Source of the DNA: Martinezella rhizogenes
Lineage (GTDB): Bacteria > Pseudomonadota > Alphaproteobacteria > Rhizobiales > Rhizobiaceae
Assembly: GCF_007002745.1 (NCBI RefSeq)
Contig: NZ_SGNY01000011.1
Location: 62,001-126,000, forward strand
Reading direction: 5' to 3'
Length of the DNA stretch: 64,000 bases
The notes under the pieces are model-generated. The model was not told the DNA's origin, did no database searches, and saw only the letters and a program-made list of their open reading frames with translations. Made by a program: the position numbers and the translations under genes. Shown piece by piece: positions 7,642 through 17,078 of the stretch. How positions within the stretch are numbered: the stretch's first letter is position 1; the number at the start of each line of letters is the position of its first letter.

Positions 7642-8585
7642 GGGCGTACCTCCCGTTCAAGGGAAAGCTCCGCCCTGCGGGATGCCAGTTCCAGGAGTTC
7701 CGGAATCGCTTCGATATACCAGTAGGTATGAGACACGCTCTCATGGCCGAGCATTGTCGTGAGCTTGATCATTTCCTGGTCGGGGTCCAGGCCCTGTCGA
7801 TACCAGTCGATCATCGTCTGGACGGCGAATGTGTGGCGTAAGTCATGGATTCGCGGGCCGACCCCATGCCGCTGGAACCGTTGAAGCTGGCGCAAGCCAA
7901 CGGCTTGGGAGATCGACGCAAAGTTATAGCGTGCCGCGCAGTCGCTGATCCGTCTACCGTGATCGTCGACGAAGAAGGGAACGGGCCGCCCCTCGCAGAG
8001 CCGGTCGCGCTCACGGGCGTAGCTTTGAAGCCGATGGGAGGTGCTTGGGCTGAACGGGACAATCCGTTGCTTACCGGATTTGCCGTTGCGGACGATCACG
8101 ATCTCTTGCGTGAAGTCGATATCGGCGCGATCAAGCGACAAGGCCTCGCTGATGCGAAGCCCCGTGACCGCAATCAGGCCAAAGAGCGTGGGGTACGTCA
8201 GCCGCCGGATGCCATTTACCGAAGGTAGCATAGCAGCCTGATCAAGGAGCTGAGCGATCTCACCCGACGTGTAGATGAAGGGCTTTGGCCTCCGCTTGCG
8301 ATGCGGGATCAGATTTGCCGGCGGGATCTTATGCCGGCTGTCATTTGCGTGCAGCCAGGCTGCGAACAGCCTGACAATGCCGAACCGGCGGGACCATGTA
8401 TATTGACCGGCCACGCCGAAGTTCTTCATCCATCGCGCAAAATGATCTCGCTCAAGGAACTCGGAGCCTTCCGATAAGACAAAGTCAATAAATCTACGGA
8501 GGATGCGTTCATCTGTCCGAAGAGAGAAGCCAAGGCCGCGGCGGATTTGGAGATAGGTGTTCAGTTGTGCCGATAGCATGCTCAT
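7638..8585 (-). CDS. Tyrosine recombinase RitB of RIT1
   Basis: 315 residues from the ATG at 8585, which overlaps the RitA stop (ATGA). A further in-frame start at 8609 lies inside ritA and is less likely. Catalytic signatures: VTGLRISEALSL, HDLRHTFAVQ, LGHESVSHTYWY with the terminal tyrosine in YWYIEA. The linker PFIYTSGEIAQLL is shared with RitB of RIT2 (PYIYTPADVRRML), which marks both as the middle gene of the trio. Translational coupling implies that the three recombinases act together. Confidence 0.9.
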   Translation of the reverse strand: MSMLSAQLNTYLQIRRGLGFSLRTDERILRRFIDFVLSEGSEFLERDHFARWMKNFGVAGQYTWSRRFGIVRLFAAWLHANDSRHKIPPANLIPHRKRRPKPFIYTSGEIAQLLDQAAMLPSVNGIRRLTYPTLFGLIAVTGLRISEALSLDRADIDFTQEIVIVRNGKSGKQRIVPFSPSTSHRLQSYARERDRLCEGRPVPFFVDDHGRRISDCAARYNFASISQAVGLRQLQRFQRHGVGPRIHDLRHTFAVQTMIDWYRQGLDPDQEMIKLTTMLGHESVSHTYWYIEAIPELLELASRRAELSLEREVRP

Positions 8586-9796
8586 GCGGCGTCCTCCGCT
8601 GTCGGCCACGGCCTTGCAATCGTTCGCAGCCCTTCGACATCCAGTCGGGCATATTTGAGCGTCGTCGTTCGAGATCGATGCCGCAGCGTGTCGGCGATTT
8701 CATTCAGCGACGCACCCTGTTCCAGTAGGTTCGTCGCCAGACTATGGCGGAGGATATGCGAGCCGACGTATGGTACCGGCGGCTTCATGCCCAATCTTTC
8801 ATAGGCGCCACGCAGAAGCTGGTTCAGTCGCTGCGAGTCCTTGAATGGCTTGTGAGGTGGCCGGGACGACACGAAGAGGTCGCGGGTCTGACCTTGACGC
8901 TCTGACTGGAGGTAGTCTGCGATCGCCGCCCCGACGTCGGGCAGAAGCGGAAGCCTGTCGTGCAACTGTCCTTTGCCGCGGACAATAATCTCCGCAGCCC
9001 GCCAATCAATATCGTCGAGTTGGATTGCAATGACTTCGGGGGCCCGCAATCCGTATCGTGCCATCAGCAGAAGCATCGCATAATCGCGCTTTGGCGAGTT
9101 TTTCACCTTGCCGACGTCTTGAAGCACGGCTTCGACGTCATCCTGCTTTAAATGTCGAGGCAGTCTCGTGCCGTGCCGGATGGCAACCCGCGGGACCACC
9201 TTTGCGAGGTTTGTCTGCGTTTTCCCAGTCTGAAAGAGAAAGCCGAAGAAGGAACGCAGGTGCGTGGAGAGGGTTTTGTCGCGGAAGGCCGATTTGCGAT
9301 CCAGAACATCGGCAAGAAAGTCCGAGATATCTTTAACGGCGATTTCGCCGGGTTGGTCTCGGGCCTCGCCAAATCGGAACGCGAGGAAGCGCCTCGCCAT
9401 ATAGGAGGCATGTCGGATCGTGCGCTCGCTCATGGCCCGTTGAGTCCGCAAATATTCCTCGAACTCGGCACGGAGCGAGTTGCGGGCAAGTTCGGCTTCG
9501 CTGGGTTCTGGAAGTGGCGCAGCAAAGCCCTTCTCACCAAGGAAACGGACAAACGCCTTTAGGCGATAGCAAGCATTTCTCGACTTTGGCTTCACCAGGG
9601 CAACGGCGTCATCCGGGGTCAGCGTTTGCCATTCGAGGCCGTTTTCTGCGACTGTCGTGCTGAGGTGTTGGACTGCGTGGCGATATCCGCCGATCGTATT
9701 TTGAGAGTATCTTTCGCTGCGAAGACGATCAAAAAACTCCTCAACGAGTGAGGAGGGCAATTTCTGAGCGGCAGTATTTTTGAGTTCGGACTTCAT
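8582..9796 (-). CDS. Tyrosine recombinase RitA of RIT1
   Basis: 404 residues from the ATG at 9796, preceded by AAAGGAG on the minus strand; an upstream in-frame start (9826) lacks such a site. The long N-terminal region holds two SAM-like helical segments. Catalytic residues: ARYGLRAPEVIAI, HILRHSLATNLL, LRHRSRTTTLKYARL (the usual LGH is replaced by LRH, but the histidine is kept). First gene of the trio; transcription probably starts in 9797-9883, between it and the right terminal repeat. Confidence 0.9.
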   Translation of the reverse strand: MKSELKNTAAQKLPSSLVEEFFDRLRSERYSQNTIGGYRHAVQHLSTTVAENGLEWQTLTPDDAVALVKPKSRNACYRLKAFVRFLGEKGFAAPLPEPSEAELARNSLRAEFEEYLRTQRAMSERTIRHASYMARRFLAFRFGEARDQPGEIAVKDISDFLADVLDRKSAFRDKTLSTHLRSFFGFLFQTGKTQTNLAKVVPRVAIRHGTRLPRHLKQDDVEAVLQDVGKVKNSPKRDYAMLLLMARYGLRAPEVIAIQLDDIDWRAAEIIVRGKGQLHDRLPLLPDVGAAIADYLQSERQGQTRDLFVSSRPPHKPFKDSQRLNQLLRGAYERLGMKPPVPYVGSHILRHSLATNLLEQGASLNEIADTLRHRSRTTTLKYARLDVEGLRTIARPWPTAEDAA

Positions 9797-9883
9797 ATGG
9801 TGCTCCTTTGTTGAAGGCGCCCCCACATGATCTCATCGTCTCCGCATTTTTGATTGCAGATCAGCTTCGCGGTTTAATGATCG

Positions 9884-9974
9884 CTCTGATTATGCCGCGC
9901 AGGATGCGCCGGAATCGTTGCGAACGTCGGCGCATTCCCACCCTTATCGGCATAATCCGGCGGTCGGCATTATG
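9884..9974. repeat. RIT1 terminal inverted repeat, right
   Basis: Inverted partner of 6560-6650. It carries the same internal dyad of GATTATGCCG and CGGCATAATC and ends with CATTATG at its outer edge. Confidence 0.85.
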
Positions 9975-9978
9975 GATT

Positions 9979-9998
9979 TTATGCCGATATCGGCATAA
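9979..9998. repeat. 20-bp perfect palindrome at the outer right end of RIT1
   Basis: TTATGCCGAT followed directly by ATCGGCATAA is a perfect palindrome abutting the ArdC-type gene. There is no equivalent at the left end of RIT1. RIT2 also has a one-sided palindrome on the side upstream of its recombinases (10186-10211). Confidence 0.8.
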
Positions 9999-9999
9999 G

Positions 10000-10188
10000 A
10001 CCCACTGGACGGCGCCGGCGCATCGCCTCGGCCGCGACCTCAGCCGCTATGCCAAGGACAAATCCGAGCGGGCGCGAGAGGAACTGATTGCAGAACTCGG
10101 CAGCTGCTTTCTTTGCGCCGACCTCGGCATTGTTCCCGAGCTCGAGCCCCGCCCTGATCACGCCTCGTACCTTGGCTCCTGGCTTAAG
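10000..10188 (+). pseudogene. ardC: ArdC-type antirestriction protein, middle fragment
   Basis: Reading from 10000 gives THWTAPAHRLGRDLSRYAKD and then an ELIAELGSCF-like helix to SYLGSWLK. This is the continuation of the zincin domain, including the final H of HEXXH and the conserved ELxAE segment that supplies a further zinc-site glutamate in this family. There is no start codon or ribosome site of its own. RIT2 begins at its 3' edge. Confidence 0.88.
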
Positions 10189-10211
10189 TTATGATGAGGT
10201 CGGCATAACTT
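10186..10211. repeat. One-sided palindrome at the left end of RIT2
   Basis: AAGTTATG (10186-10193) and CATAACTT (10204-10211) are exact inverted copies around a 10-nt spacer. As in RIT1, it lies outside the terminal repeat on the side upstream of the recombinase genes. Confidence 0.75.
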
Positions 10212-10212
10212 C

Positions 10213-10299
10213 AGTTATCCGGAGCAACCCATAATGCGGAGGAACGCAACCAGACTGGCTTAAGTCCGAGGTTTAGGGCCGCGTTCCTGCGCATTATTT
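10213..10299. repeat. RIT2 terminal inverted repeat, left
   Basis: Nearly identical inverted partner of 17078-17164. Its inner part contains a dyad, ATAATGCGGAGGAACGC against GCGTTCCTGCGCATTAT, with one mismatch in this copy. The stretch 10300-10607 between this repeat and the rarA stop holds no gene that I can support. Confidence 0.9.
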
Positions 10300-10607
10300 C
10301 AAAGCGTATCCAGCCACACGCTTCGGGTTGCCGCTCCCATTCGCTCGGCAAATGGAATTGAGCTGTGCGCGAATTGATGGTCGCGATGCGCTGGATCGTG
10401 TCACGCCACTGTTGATGAAAGGGACGACAAGACTGGAGCGAAAAGCTGCGGTACCAGCGTTTTCATTTGATCGGCGAATCTGTTCCAACGCCGAAGATTC
10501 GGTTCAATCGACACATTGTCCGACATGGAGCCGGTAGCGGATTCGCGGGTCTTGGACGTTTTGTCGGGCAACTCCCCGACTTTGAGGTAATCATGCGGTT
10601 GCGGCGT

Positions 10608-11954
10608 TTAGTCCAACTCTCCGCGGACCATGCGGCGAAGCTTTTGAAGGCGATCGTGTAAAGCGATCTCGTTGCCATGCTGCGTGGGGCGATAATAGTC
10701 TTTTCCAACCAGCAGATCCGGCGGATACTGCTGTTGGAGAACACCGTCTGCGTTCGTATGCGGGTAGCGGTAGCCGACTGCATTTCCCAGCGCCTTTGCG
10801 CCGGAGTAGCGACCATATCTCAGGTGTGCCGGTATGGATCCGATGGCGCCCGCTCGAACATCCGAAATAGCCTCATCGATCGCTATGATGACAGAATTCG
10901 ATTTCGGGGCCGTCGCCAGATGAACTGTTGCCTGCGCCAGCGCCAAGCGCGCCTCGGGCATTCCGACGAGTTCAACAGTCTTTGCAGCAGCCACCGCAGT
11001 TACCAAGGCACTGGAATCGGCTAGCCCGACATCTTCACTGGCATGTACGATCAGCCGTCTAGCAATGAAACGGGGATCTTCCCCTGCCACGATCATCCGC
11101 GCCAGATAGTGGAGTGCGGCGTCCGCGTCGGAACCTCTGATCGACTTGATGAACGCGCTGATGACATCGTGATGTTGGTCGCCATCGCGGTCGTAGCGCA
11201 CTGAGACTTCCGTAATCACCCTTTCCACCACACTCAGATCTACCAACGAGTTGTCGCTGGCAACCAGGCCATCTGCGCTTACCTCAAGGACAGTCAGAGC
11301 TCGGCGGGCATCCCCCGCAGCAAGACGGACTATTGCGTCTATCGCTTCGGACGAGATCGAGACGCGGCGGTCAAGTCCGCGTGGATCGGTCACGGCCAAA
11401 GCAATGACTTCACGAATATCGGAATCGGTTAGTGATTGAAGCTGGAGCACCAGCGACCTCGACAGGAGCGGTGCCACGACTGAGAATGACGGATTCTCAG
11501 TCGTGGCGGCCACCAAGTGCACAACCTGGTCCTCAACGGCACCCAGCAGCGCGTCCTGCTGGGTCTTAGAGAACCGATGCACCTCATCTATGAACAGTAC
11601 CGTCTGTTGAGAGAAGCGATCCCGCCGCCGCCGCCCATCGTCGATAACCTCGCGTATTTCCCTCACGCCGGTGGAGAGCGCTGACAGAGCCACAAAGTGG
11701 CGCGACTCGACTGCGGCGAGCAGACGGGCGATCGTCGTCTTTCCGGTTCCCGGAGGCCCGAACAACACTATTGATGCTGCTGGGCCACCTTCGATGAGGC
11801 GTCGAAGAGGAGTGCCGGGACCCAATATCTGCGCCTGCCCGACAACCTCCTCGACCGAACGCGGCCGCATGCGTACCGCCAATGGTAGACGCACCTGCGT
11901 TTGTTTCGACTCAGGGCCCGCGGGTTGCAATCCCTGAAACAGATCCTCGGTCAC
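10608..11954 (-). CDS. rarA: Replication-associated recombination protein A (RarA/MgsA)
   Basis: 448 residues, GTG start at 11954. AAA+ ATPase of the clamp-loader clade: Walker A GPPGTGKT (residues 66-73), Walker B VLFIDEVH (119-126), sensor 1 AATTEN, then the helical and MgsA C-terminal tetramerisation region ([21 protein letters not shown], and [16 protein letters not shown]). RarA acts at stalled replication forks. The length is normal and all motifs are intact. It lies 21 bp downstream of the RidA-family gene on the same strand and inside RIT2, so it is a passenger. It may duplicate a chromosomal rarA. Confidence 0.93.
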   Translation of the reverse strand: MTEDLFQGLQPAGPESKQTQVRLPLAVRMRPRSVEEVVGQAQILGPGTPLRRLIEGGPAASIVLFGPPGTGKTTIARLLAAVESRHFVALSALSTGVREIREVIDDGRRRRDRFSQQTVLFIDEVHRFSKTQQDALLGAVEDQVVHLVAATTENPSFSVVAPLLSRSLVLQLQSLTDSDIREVIALAVTDPRGLDRRVSISSEAIDAIVRLAAGDARRALTVLEVSADGLVASDNSLVDLSVVERVITEVSVRYDRDGDQHHDVISAFIKSIRGSDADAALHYLARMIVAGEDPRFIARRLIVHASEDVGLADSSALVTAVAAAKTVELVGMPEARLALAQATVHLATAPKSNSVIIAIDEAISDVRAGAIGSIPAHLRYGRYSGAKALGNAVGYRYPHTNADGVLQQQYPPDLLVGKDYYRPTQHGNEIALHDRLQKLRRMVRGELD

Positions 11955-11975
11955 GATCGCGCTAGCTCCTTGACA

Positions 11976-12446
11976 TCAATCCAGGGCAACAACTGCCTCT
12001 ACCTCGAAGAGCATCGGGTCGATCGCCAGCTTTGGCACCGAGATCATGGTCTGTGCCGGCAGCGTTTGCCCAAACATACGGGTTACGTTTTCCGTGAGGA
12101 TGCCAAGCTTCGACATGTCGTGATCGACAACAAAAACCGTAAGCTTGGCAACCTGATCCGGTCGAGCGCCGATCGCTTCGAGGGCCACCGCGAGATTGTC
12201 GTAGGCCTGCGTCACTTGGGTGGCAAAATCGGGGGAAAGTTGGCCTCTGCTGTCGAAGCCTCCCTGTCCCGATACAAAGGCCAGGCGTTTCCCCTGCGGG
12301 ATAACGACTGCAGTGCTATAACCCTTTGACGTTGGGTCACCCAGGCTCGGCGGGTTCACTATAACCAGATCATTGGCAGTTGCATTTCCTGTAAGACCCA
12401 TAATGATTGCTCCTCCAATGAGCAGATGTTTGCAGCCTTTTGTCAT
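11976..12446 (-). CDS. RidA/YjgF-family protein with signal peptide
   Basis: 156 residues, ATG at 12446. Residues 1-25 form a signal peptide (GGAIIMGLTGNATANDL), which is unusual because most RidA proteins are cytosolic. The remainder is a single RidA domain (LAFVSGQGGFDSRG, TQAYDNLAVALEAIGARPDQVAKLTVFVV read in two parts). The arginine that binds the substrate carboxylate in enamine/imine deaminases is not obvious: the usual R-x-x-V segment near the end reads PAQTMISVPKLA. A deaminase activity is therefore doubtful. Divergent from the WYL regulator, with which it shares a promoter region. Confidence 0.82.
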   Translation of the reverse strand: MTKGCKHLLIGGAIIMGLTGNATANDLVIVNPPSLGDPTSKGYSTAVVIPQGKRLAFVSGQGGFDSRGQLSPDFATQVTQAYDNLAVALEAIGARPDQVAKLTVFVVDHDMSKLGILTENVTRMFGQTLPAQTMISVPKLAIDPMLFEVEAVVALD

Positions 12447-12491
12447 CGTGTTGTTCCCTTGCGTCTCAACACGATCAGCAGTACGAGCAAA

Positions 12492-12512
12492 TGGTGCCAG
12501 AAATTGTCACCA
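12492..12512. promoter_or_regulatory. Dyad between RidA-family and WYL-regulator genes
   Basis: TGGTGCCA (12492-12499) and TGTCACCA (12505-12512) are inverted copies with one mismatch, separated by 5 nt. It lies 19 nt upstream of the regulator start in the divergent promoter region and is a good candidate operator for that regulator. Confidence 0.6.
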
Positions 12513-12531
12513 ATCATGCTAGGGTGTGGTC

Positions 12532-13260
12532 ATGAAAAGCCGCACCCGCCAAGATGCAATAGTTCGCGCCCTCCGTCGCTCCTCAAGCGCGACAGTGGAC
12601 GAGTTGGCCTCAGAGGTAGAGGTCTCTCGCCGGACGGTGCTTCGGGACATCAGCTCGCTGCGGGATCAGGGCTTCGTCATCCATTCGGAACCGGGGCCGG
12701 GAGGCGGCCTTCAGCTGGAGCCGCGGTCAGTGCAGACTGCGTCACCACTTTCGGTCGCCGAGGTGTTTGCGCTGGTAATCAGCGTCTCCACGATGCAGAA
12801 CGGGCAGAGCTTTCCCTTTTCCACTCTGGCCGATTCCGGCCTTGCCAAGATCGAACGGACCCTTCCCCCGGAAAAGGTGCGTGAGCTACGCAGTCTTCTC
12901 GACAGTCTGCATGTTGGGCGGTTGTCCCCACTCCAAGACATCTCGGGAGCCGGCCCCGTCGATCCTGTCTTGCTTCCCGCTTTCGAGGCTGCCTTCCTTC
13001 AGCGAAGACTGCTGCGCTTCAGCTACCAGGATGCAAAGGGCGCGCAAACCGACCGAGAGGTTGAACCGCAAGCCATGCTGATTCTACCGCCGCTTTGGTA
13101 TCTTGTGGCGTGGGATCCGGGACGCGCCGACTTTCGGCATTTTAGGATGGATCGGATCAGTTGCCCCCTTGTCGTTGACGGGGCAACGTTCCGCAAAAGG
13201 CGCGTACCCTTCGAGGACGACGTATGCCCGTTTCGAGACCTGAAGGATCGTGGAGCGTGA
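12532..13260 (+). CDS. YafY-type regulator (HTH_11 plus WYL domain)
   Basis: 242 residues from the ATG at 12532; an alternative start lies two codons upstream at 12526. N-terminal winged helix-turn-helix (residues 1-60: RQDAIVRALRRSSSATVDELA, cut here, then VSRRTVLRDISSLRDQG). C-terminal WYL domain (about 140-225) with RRLLRFSYQDAKG, PLWYLVAWDPGR and FRHFRMDRI. WYL domains bind small ligands or nucleic acid ends and often control stress or defence genes. It is divergent from the RidA-family gene and rarA, so it probably regulates those passengers through the dyad at 12492-12512. Confidence 0.88.
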   Translation: MKSRTRQDAIVRALRRSSSATVDELASEVEVSRRTVLRDISSLRDQGFVIHSEPGPGGGLQLEPRSVQTASPLSVAEVFALVISVSTMQNGQSFPFSTLADSGLAKIERTLPPEKVRELRSLLDSLHVGRLSPLQDISGAGPVDPVLLPAFEAAFLQRRLLRFSYQDAKGAQTDREVEPQAMLILPPLWYLVAWDPGRADFRHFRMDRISCPLVVDGATFRKRRVPFEDDVCPFRDLKDRGA

Positions 13261-13486
13261 CTGCGCTTAGCCTATGGCGGCACTCAGGTGCGGGGCTCCT
13301 TTCACCCAACGTCCAAAATGAAAGCGCATAACTGGCTTCCGAGTATCAGATAGGAATGACCGATACGGGCCAAAGACGTCATCGCTGAAGGCGGGCATAA
13401 AAGATCACAGTAAGGTCGAAGAGTAAGCGTCTCGGCGTTCTGATGGCAAACTTCTGCGGTCATTTTGACCAGCAGAGGAGTCATCG

Positions 13487-14719
13487 ATGTCGAGTAACAG
13501 TGACCACCTGATCGCAGCGCTCAGGACCGAACTAATCCGCCAGCAGTACAGCCCGACTGTAGTCCACAATTATTGTGCCTATGCGCGCGGATTCCTTGAC
13601 CACCTTTTTCTGCAGAACATCCCCGTCGCTGATGTGAGCGAAGTGCAGGTGGCGCAGTATCTGCACCACGCTATCGCGCTGTTCCTGGAACGCCATGGTC
13701 GATCTCCAGGGCCATACTGGCACTCGATCCCTCGCTCCGGAATCCACGCGTTGCTGCGGCTCGCACAGGGGCAGTGGCCACCCACGCCGATAGCGACGTG
13801 CCCTGCCGACGCACTTCGCTTTGCTATCTGTGAGGAATACGAGACATGGCTTCGAGAGGAACGAGGTCTAGCGGTGGCCAGCATCGACGCGTTGATGTGG
13901 GAGGGGCGAAACTTCCTGGCCTGGCAGTTCAATCGGCATGGCATTGATGGTCTGATGACAATGACCGTGGGCGACATCGATTGCTACATGGACATGCGCA
14001 GCCCTCACCAAACGCGCAAATCCGTAAAGGATGTAGCGGAGCGCCTTCGTTCGATACTGCGCTATCTCCATCGGACGCGACGTACTGCAATCGACTTGTC
14101 GCCGCACGTCATCGCCCCCTTGCTCTATGCCTATGAGGGGGTACCTTCGATCCTTACGCCAGACCAGATCGCCGCGGTTCTACAGACCTCGGGCATGGAC
14201 AAGACGCCCGCGGGGTTGCGTGATCATGCAATTCTGCAATTGCTTGCCACCTACGGCCTCAGGTCTGGCGAAATCTGTAACCTTCATGTCAAGGATATCA
14301 ACTGGCGGGCGGAATCGATCCGCATCCGGCACACCAAGACCCACGCCACTTCATATCTGCCGTTGATGGCGCCAGTCGGCGAAGCGGTGCTTGCCTATCT
14401 GCAGACGGGGCGGCCTGTGACCGATGCCCGAGAAGTCTTCATCCGTACAAGAGCGCCCTATCGCAAGCTCAGCATGCTCGCCAACATAGTGCAGCGACGA
14501 CTTAAAGCTGCCGGGGTCAAACCGGCTGGCAAGAACGGCTCCCATATTTTTCGCCACGCTCGTGCAGTCGAAATGCTGCGCGCCGCAGTGCCCCAGAAAG
14601 TGATCGGCGACCTGCTGGGGCATCGTTCTGCCGAGTCTACGGCACCTTATTTGAAGCTTGCGACCGAAGATCTCCGTGCCATCGCGCTCGATGTGCCGGG
14701 AAAGGAGGTGCGCTCATGA
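13487..14719 (+). CDS. Tyrosine recombinase RitA of RIT2
   Basis: 410 residues, ATG at 13487 with AGAGGAG upstream. Catalytic residues: ATYGLRSGEICNL, HIFRHARAVEML, LGHRSAESTAPYLKLA with the tyrosine in PYLKL. Same gene order and size class as RitA in RIT1, but clearly divergent in sequence. Its stop overlaps the next start (ATGA at 14716-14719). The 226 bp before it (13261-13486) contain no gene and probably its promoter. Confidence 0.9.
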   Translation: MSSNSDHLIAALRTELIRQQYSPTVVHNYCAYARGFLDHLFLQNIPVADVSEVQVAQYLHHAIALFLERHGRSPGPYWHSIPRSGIHALLRLAQGQWPPTPIATCPADALRFAICEEYETWLREERGLAVASIDALMWEGRNFLAWQFNRHGIDGLMTMTVGDIDCYMDMRSPHQTRKSVKDVAERLRSILRYLHRTRRTAIDLSPHVIAPLLYAYEGVPSILTPDQIAAVLQTSGMDKTPAGLRDHAILQLLATYGLRSGEICNLHVKDINWRAESIRIRHTKTHATSYLPLMAPVGEAVLAYLQTGRPVTDAREVFIRTRAPYRKLSMLANIVQRRLKAAGVKPAGKNGSHIFRHARAVEMLRAAVPQKVIGDLLGHRSAESTAPYLKLATEDLRAIALDVPGKEVRS

Positions 14720-16077
14720 CGAAGTGGCCCGACCCTGAGCGCAAGTTGATCGCCCGGTACATTGCAAGCCTCAACCTGCGCACTACGATTAGCCCGATCT
14801 ATTACAGGCAAGCGCTCAACACATTCCAAGATGTCGCCGAGCGCCACGCCACACTCGACAGAAATATGTTGGTGGCCTGGTTGCGGGTAGCTCCAGGCAG
14901 GGCGCTAACGACGCGGCTGCACCGTACCCGGATTGTCAACCGGTTCCTTGATCACCTTGAGGAAACAGGAGCTATCGAACGCAATCCCATCACCGCGCTG
15001 CGTGAAGCATGCAATATCAAGCAGTGCATGCCGGTGTGGCGGGCGCTGGCCGACCGCGATCCCGATAACGCGCTTGCCGAACTACACCAGCCAAAGCCAT
15101 TCGGAAGCATATTGGGCGAAATGCTGGCCGCCCATGTCACGTTGATGCGCAACCGGGGCTACAAGTATCTCACCCAAGCAGTGTGGCTAACGCGGTTTGA
15201 CCGCTTCCTGCAACTAAATCCTACTCTTCAGGATCAGCCAATCGATGTGATGCTTGAGCACTGGTCGACTGCAAAATCGACACGAAATCATCCGAACGAG
15301 TGCGAAAAACTGAAGCGGGTTCTGGGAAAAATTCTCCGCCATCAGGACCCCTCAATCCCGCCGCGCCGACTTGACCCGAGGCCGGGAAAGGACGTGGCCC
15401 GGCATTGGCGAAAACCGTATATTTACACACCCGCCGATGTGCGGCGTATGCTTGACATCGCCCGCTCTTACCCGTCACCGCGAGCGCCGCTTCGCCCGTT
15501 GAGTACTTACACCATGCTACTGCTTGCCTATTGCGCAGGGCTGAGGCGAAGCGAACTGGCCTACCTTGATCTTGGTGACGTGGACTTCCAGGGCGGCACG
15601 ATTACGGTCCAGCAAACGAAGTTCTACAAAACCAGGATACTGCCGCTGCCCGACAGCGTGATGGTCGAGCTTCGATCCTATACCGAAGCGCGCCGCCGCG
15701 CCGGTGGATCTCAAGATCCAAGCTCGGGCCTGTTCTGGCACGAACAGCGTGGTGATCGTTATTCCAAAGAGGCCGTCGCCTGGCTGCTCGTTGATGTCAT
15801 CCGCCGCACCGGGCTGAAACCACCACGAGGGCGAACAGGACCTCGCCTGCATGACCTGCGGCATTCGATGGTCGTGAATCGAATTATCGAATGGTACGAG
15901 GCTGGCATCAACCCACAGGACCGTCTGCCTTTCCTTGCTACCTATCTCGGTCATCGGGACATCAACTCAACGCTGGTGTACATCACCGTCACGCAGGACC
16001 TTCTGCATCACGCCAATGAACGGTTCCGCGTGCTGGGCGCGCCTTGCCTCAACTTCCGTCCGGAGGTGGGTGCATGA
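14716..16077 (+). CDS. Tyrosine recombinase RitB of RIT2
   Basis: 453 residues, longer than the 315-residue RitB of RIT1 because of an extra N-terminal helical domain of about 130 residues. Catalytic residues: AYCAGLRRSELAYL, HDLRHSMVVNRI, LGHRDINSTLVYITV. The linker KPYIYTPADVRRML precedes the catalytic domain. It overlaps ritA by 4 nt and ritC by 4 nt. Confidence 0.9.
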   Translation: MTKWPDPERKLIARYIASLNLRTTISPIYYRQALNTFQDVAERHATLDRNMLVAWLRVAPGRALTTRLHRTRIVNRFLDHLEETGAIERNPITALREACNIKQCMPVWRALADRDPDNALAELHQPKPFGSILGEMLAAHVTLMRNRGYKYLTQAVWLTRFDRFLQLNPTLQDQPIDVMLEHWSTAKSTRNHPNECEKLKRVLGKILRHQDPSIPPRRLDPRPGKDVARHWRKPYIYTPADVRRMLDIARSYPSPRAPLRPLSTYTMLLLAYCAGLRRSELAYLDLGDVDFQGGTITVQQTKFYKTRILPLPDSVMVELRSYTEARRRAGGSQDPSSGLFWHEQRGDRYSKEAVAWLLVDVIRRTGLKPPRGRTGPRLHDLRHSMVVNRIIEWYEAGINPQDRLPFLATYLGHRDINSTLVYITVTQDLLHHANERFRVLGAPCLNFRPEVGA

Positions 16078-17078
16078 GCAAAAACAATCAGTTCCCACAC
16101 CTGATGCGCGCGTTCTTCTACGAATGGCTGGTCGAACAGCGCAATGCCTCCATCAACACAGTGCGTTCTTATCGCGATGCCTGGCGGCTGTTCCTCCGGT
16201 TCGTCGCACAGCGCGCCGGTAAGAAGGTGGCGACAATCACGCTAGCCGATCTTACCGCTGGAGAGGTTATCGCGTTCCTTGGCCACGCCGAACACGAACG
16301 CGGCGGCACGATCGGCACGCGCAACTGCCGACTGGCAGCGATTCGCAGCTTCTTCAACTTCGTTGCGACCAGGGATCCTGGATCGATTGCCCAGTGTGTC
16401 GAAATCCTCAACATCCCGATAAAGCGTGGACCGGTCTCGGAACCATGCTATCTGGACCCGGCGGAAGTGACGGCGATCCTGGCTCAGCCTGACCGTTCGA
16501 CACTCGAAGGTATGCGCGATCACGCCTTGCTCTCGTTCCTGTACAACAGTGGCGCGCGAATACAGGAAGCACTGGACCTATGCCCAGGTGCGATCCGCTT
16601 CGACAGTCCAAGCTGCGTGCGCCTGATCGGTAAAGGTCGGAAAGAACGCATCTGCCCGCTCTGGCCGGAAACCGTTATCTTGCTGAAGAAGCTGCTCGAA
16701 CGGCAACCACGAGCGCCAGACCACCGCCTGTTCGTCAACCGGTATGGTGAACCGCTGAGCGCTTCAGGAGTTCGGTTCAAACTCGCCGCTTATGTAAGGG
16801 CGGCCGCCGAGACCACGCCGACGTTGCGCGAGAAGCATGTGACCCCGCACGCCTTCCGGCATGCTACCGCTGTGCACCTCATATCGGCAGGCGTTGACGT
16901 AACGGTTATCCGTAGCTGGCTCGGTCATGTGAGCCTCGATACGACGAACCACTACGCCAGAGCCAACCTCGAGACAAAACGCAAGGCATTGGAGCAGATT
17001 GGCGTTCCCGAAACAACCGGCCAGCAGCCCTCGTGGAAACGCGATACGAGCGTTCTCGCCTGGCTGGATACCCTCTGA
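16074..17078 (+). CDS. Tyrosine recombinase RitC of RIT2
   Basis: 334 residues from the ATG at 16074 (ATGA overlap with the ritB stop; GGAGG lies 8 nt before it). An in-frame start at 16044 lies deeper inside ritB. Catalytic residues: YNSGARIQEALDL (an alanine before the arginine in place of the usual GLR), HAFRHATAVHLI, LGHVSLDTTNHYARA. The stop codon abuts the right terminal repeat. Confidence 0.9.
   Translation: MSKNNQFPHLMRAFFYEWLVEQRNASINTVRSYRDAWRLFLRFVAQRAGKKVATITLADLTAGEVIAFLGHAEHERGGTIGTRNCRLAAIRSFFNFVATRDPGSIAQCVEILNIPIKRGPVSEPCYLDPAEVTAILAQPDRSTLEGMRDHALLSFLYNSGARIQEALDLCPGAIRFDSPSCVRLIGKGRKERICPLWPETVILLKKLLERQPRAPDHRLFVNRYGEPLSASGVRFKLAAYVRAAAETTPTLREKHVTPHAFRHATAVHLISAGVDVTVIRSWLGHVSLDTTNHYARANLETKRKALEQIGVPETTGQQPSWKRDTSVLAWLDTL

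Larger units (their letters stand above)
6559..9999. mobile_element. RIT1: recombinase-in-trio element in the ArdC-type gene
   Basis: About 3.44 kb. Three overlapping minus-strand tyrosine recombinase genes are bounded by roughly 91-bp inverted repeats (6560-6650 and 9884-9974). Removing the element restores the zinc motif reading: ...LSHEVT at 6559 joins THWTAPAHRLGRD at 10000. A dinucleotide AC at each junction may be the target duplication. An extra 20-bp palindrome (9979-9998) lies at the right end only. Recombinase-in-trio elements are a known class; their mechanism is poorly understood. Confidence 0.9.
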
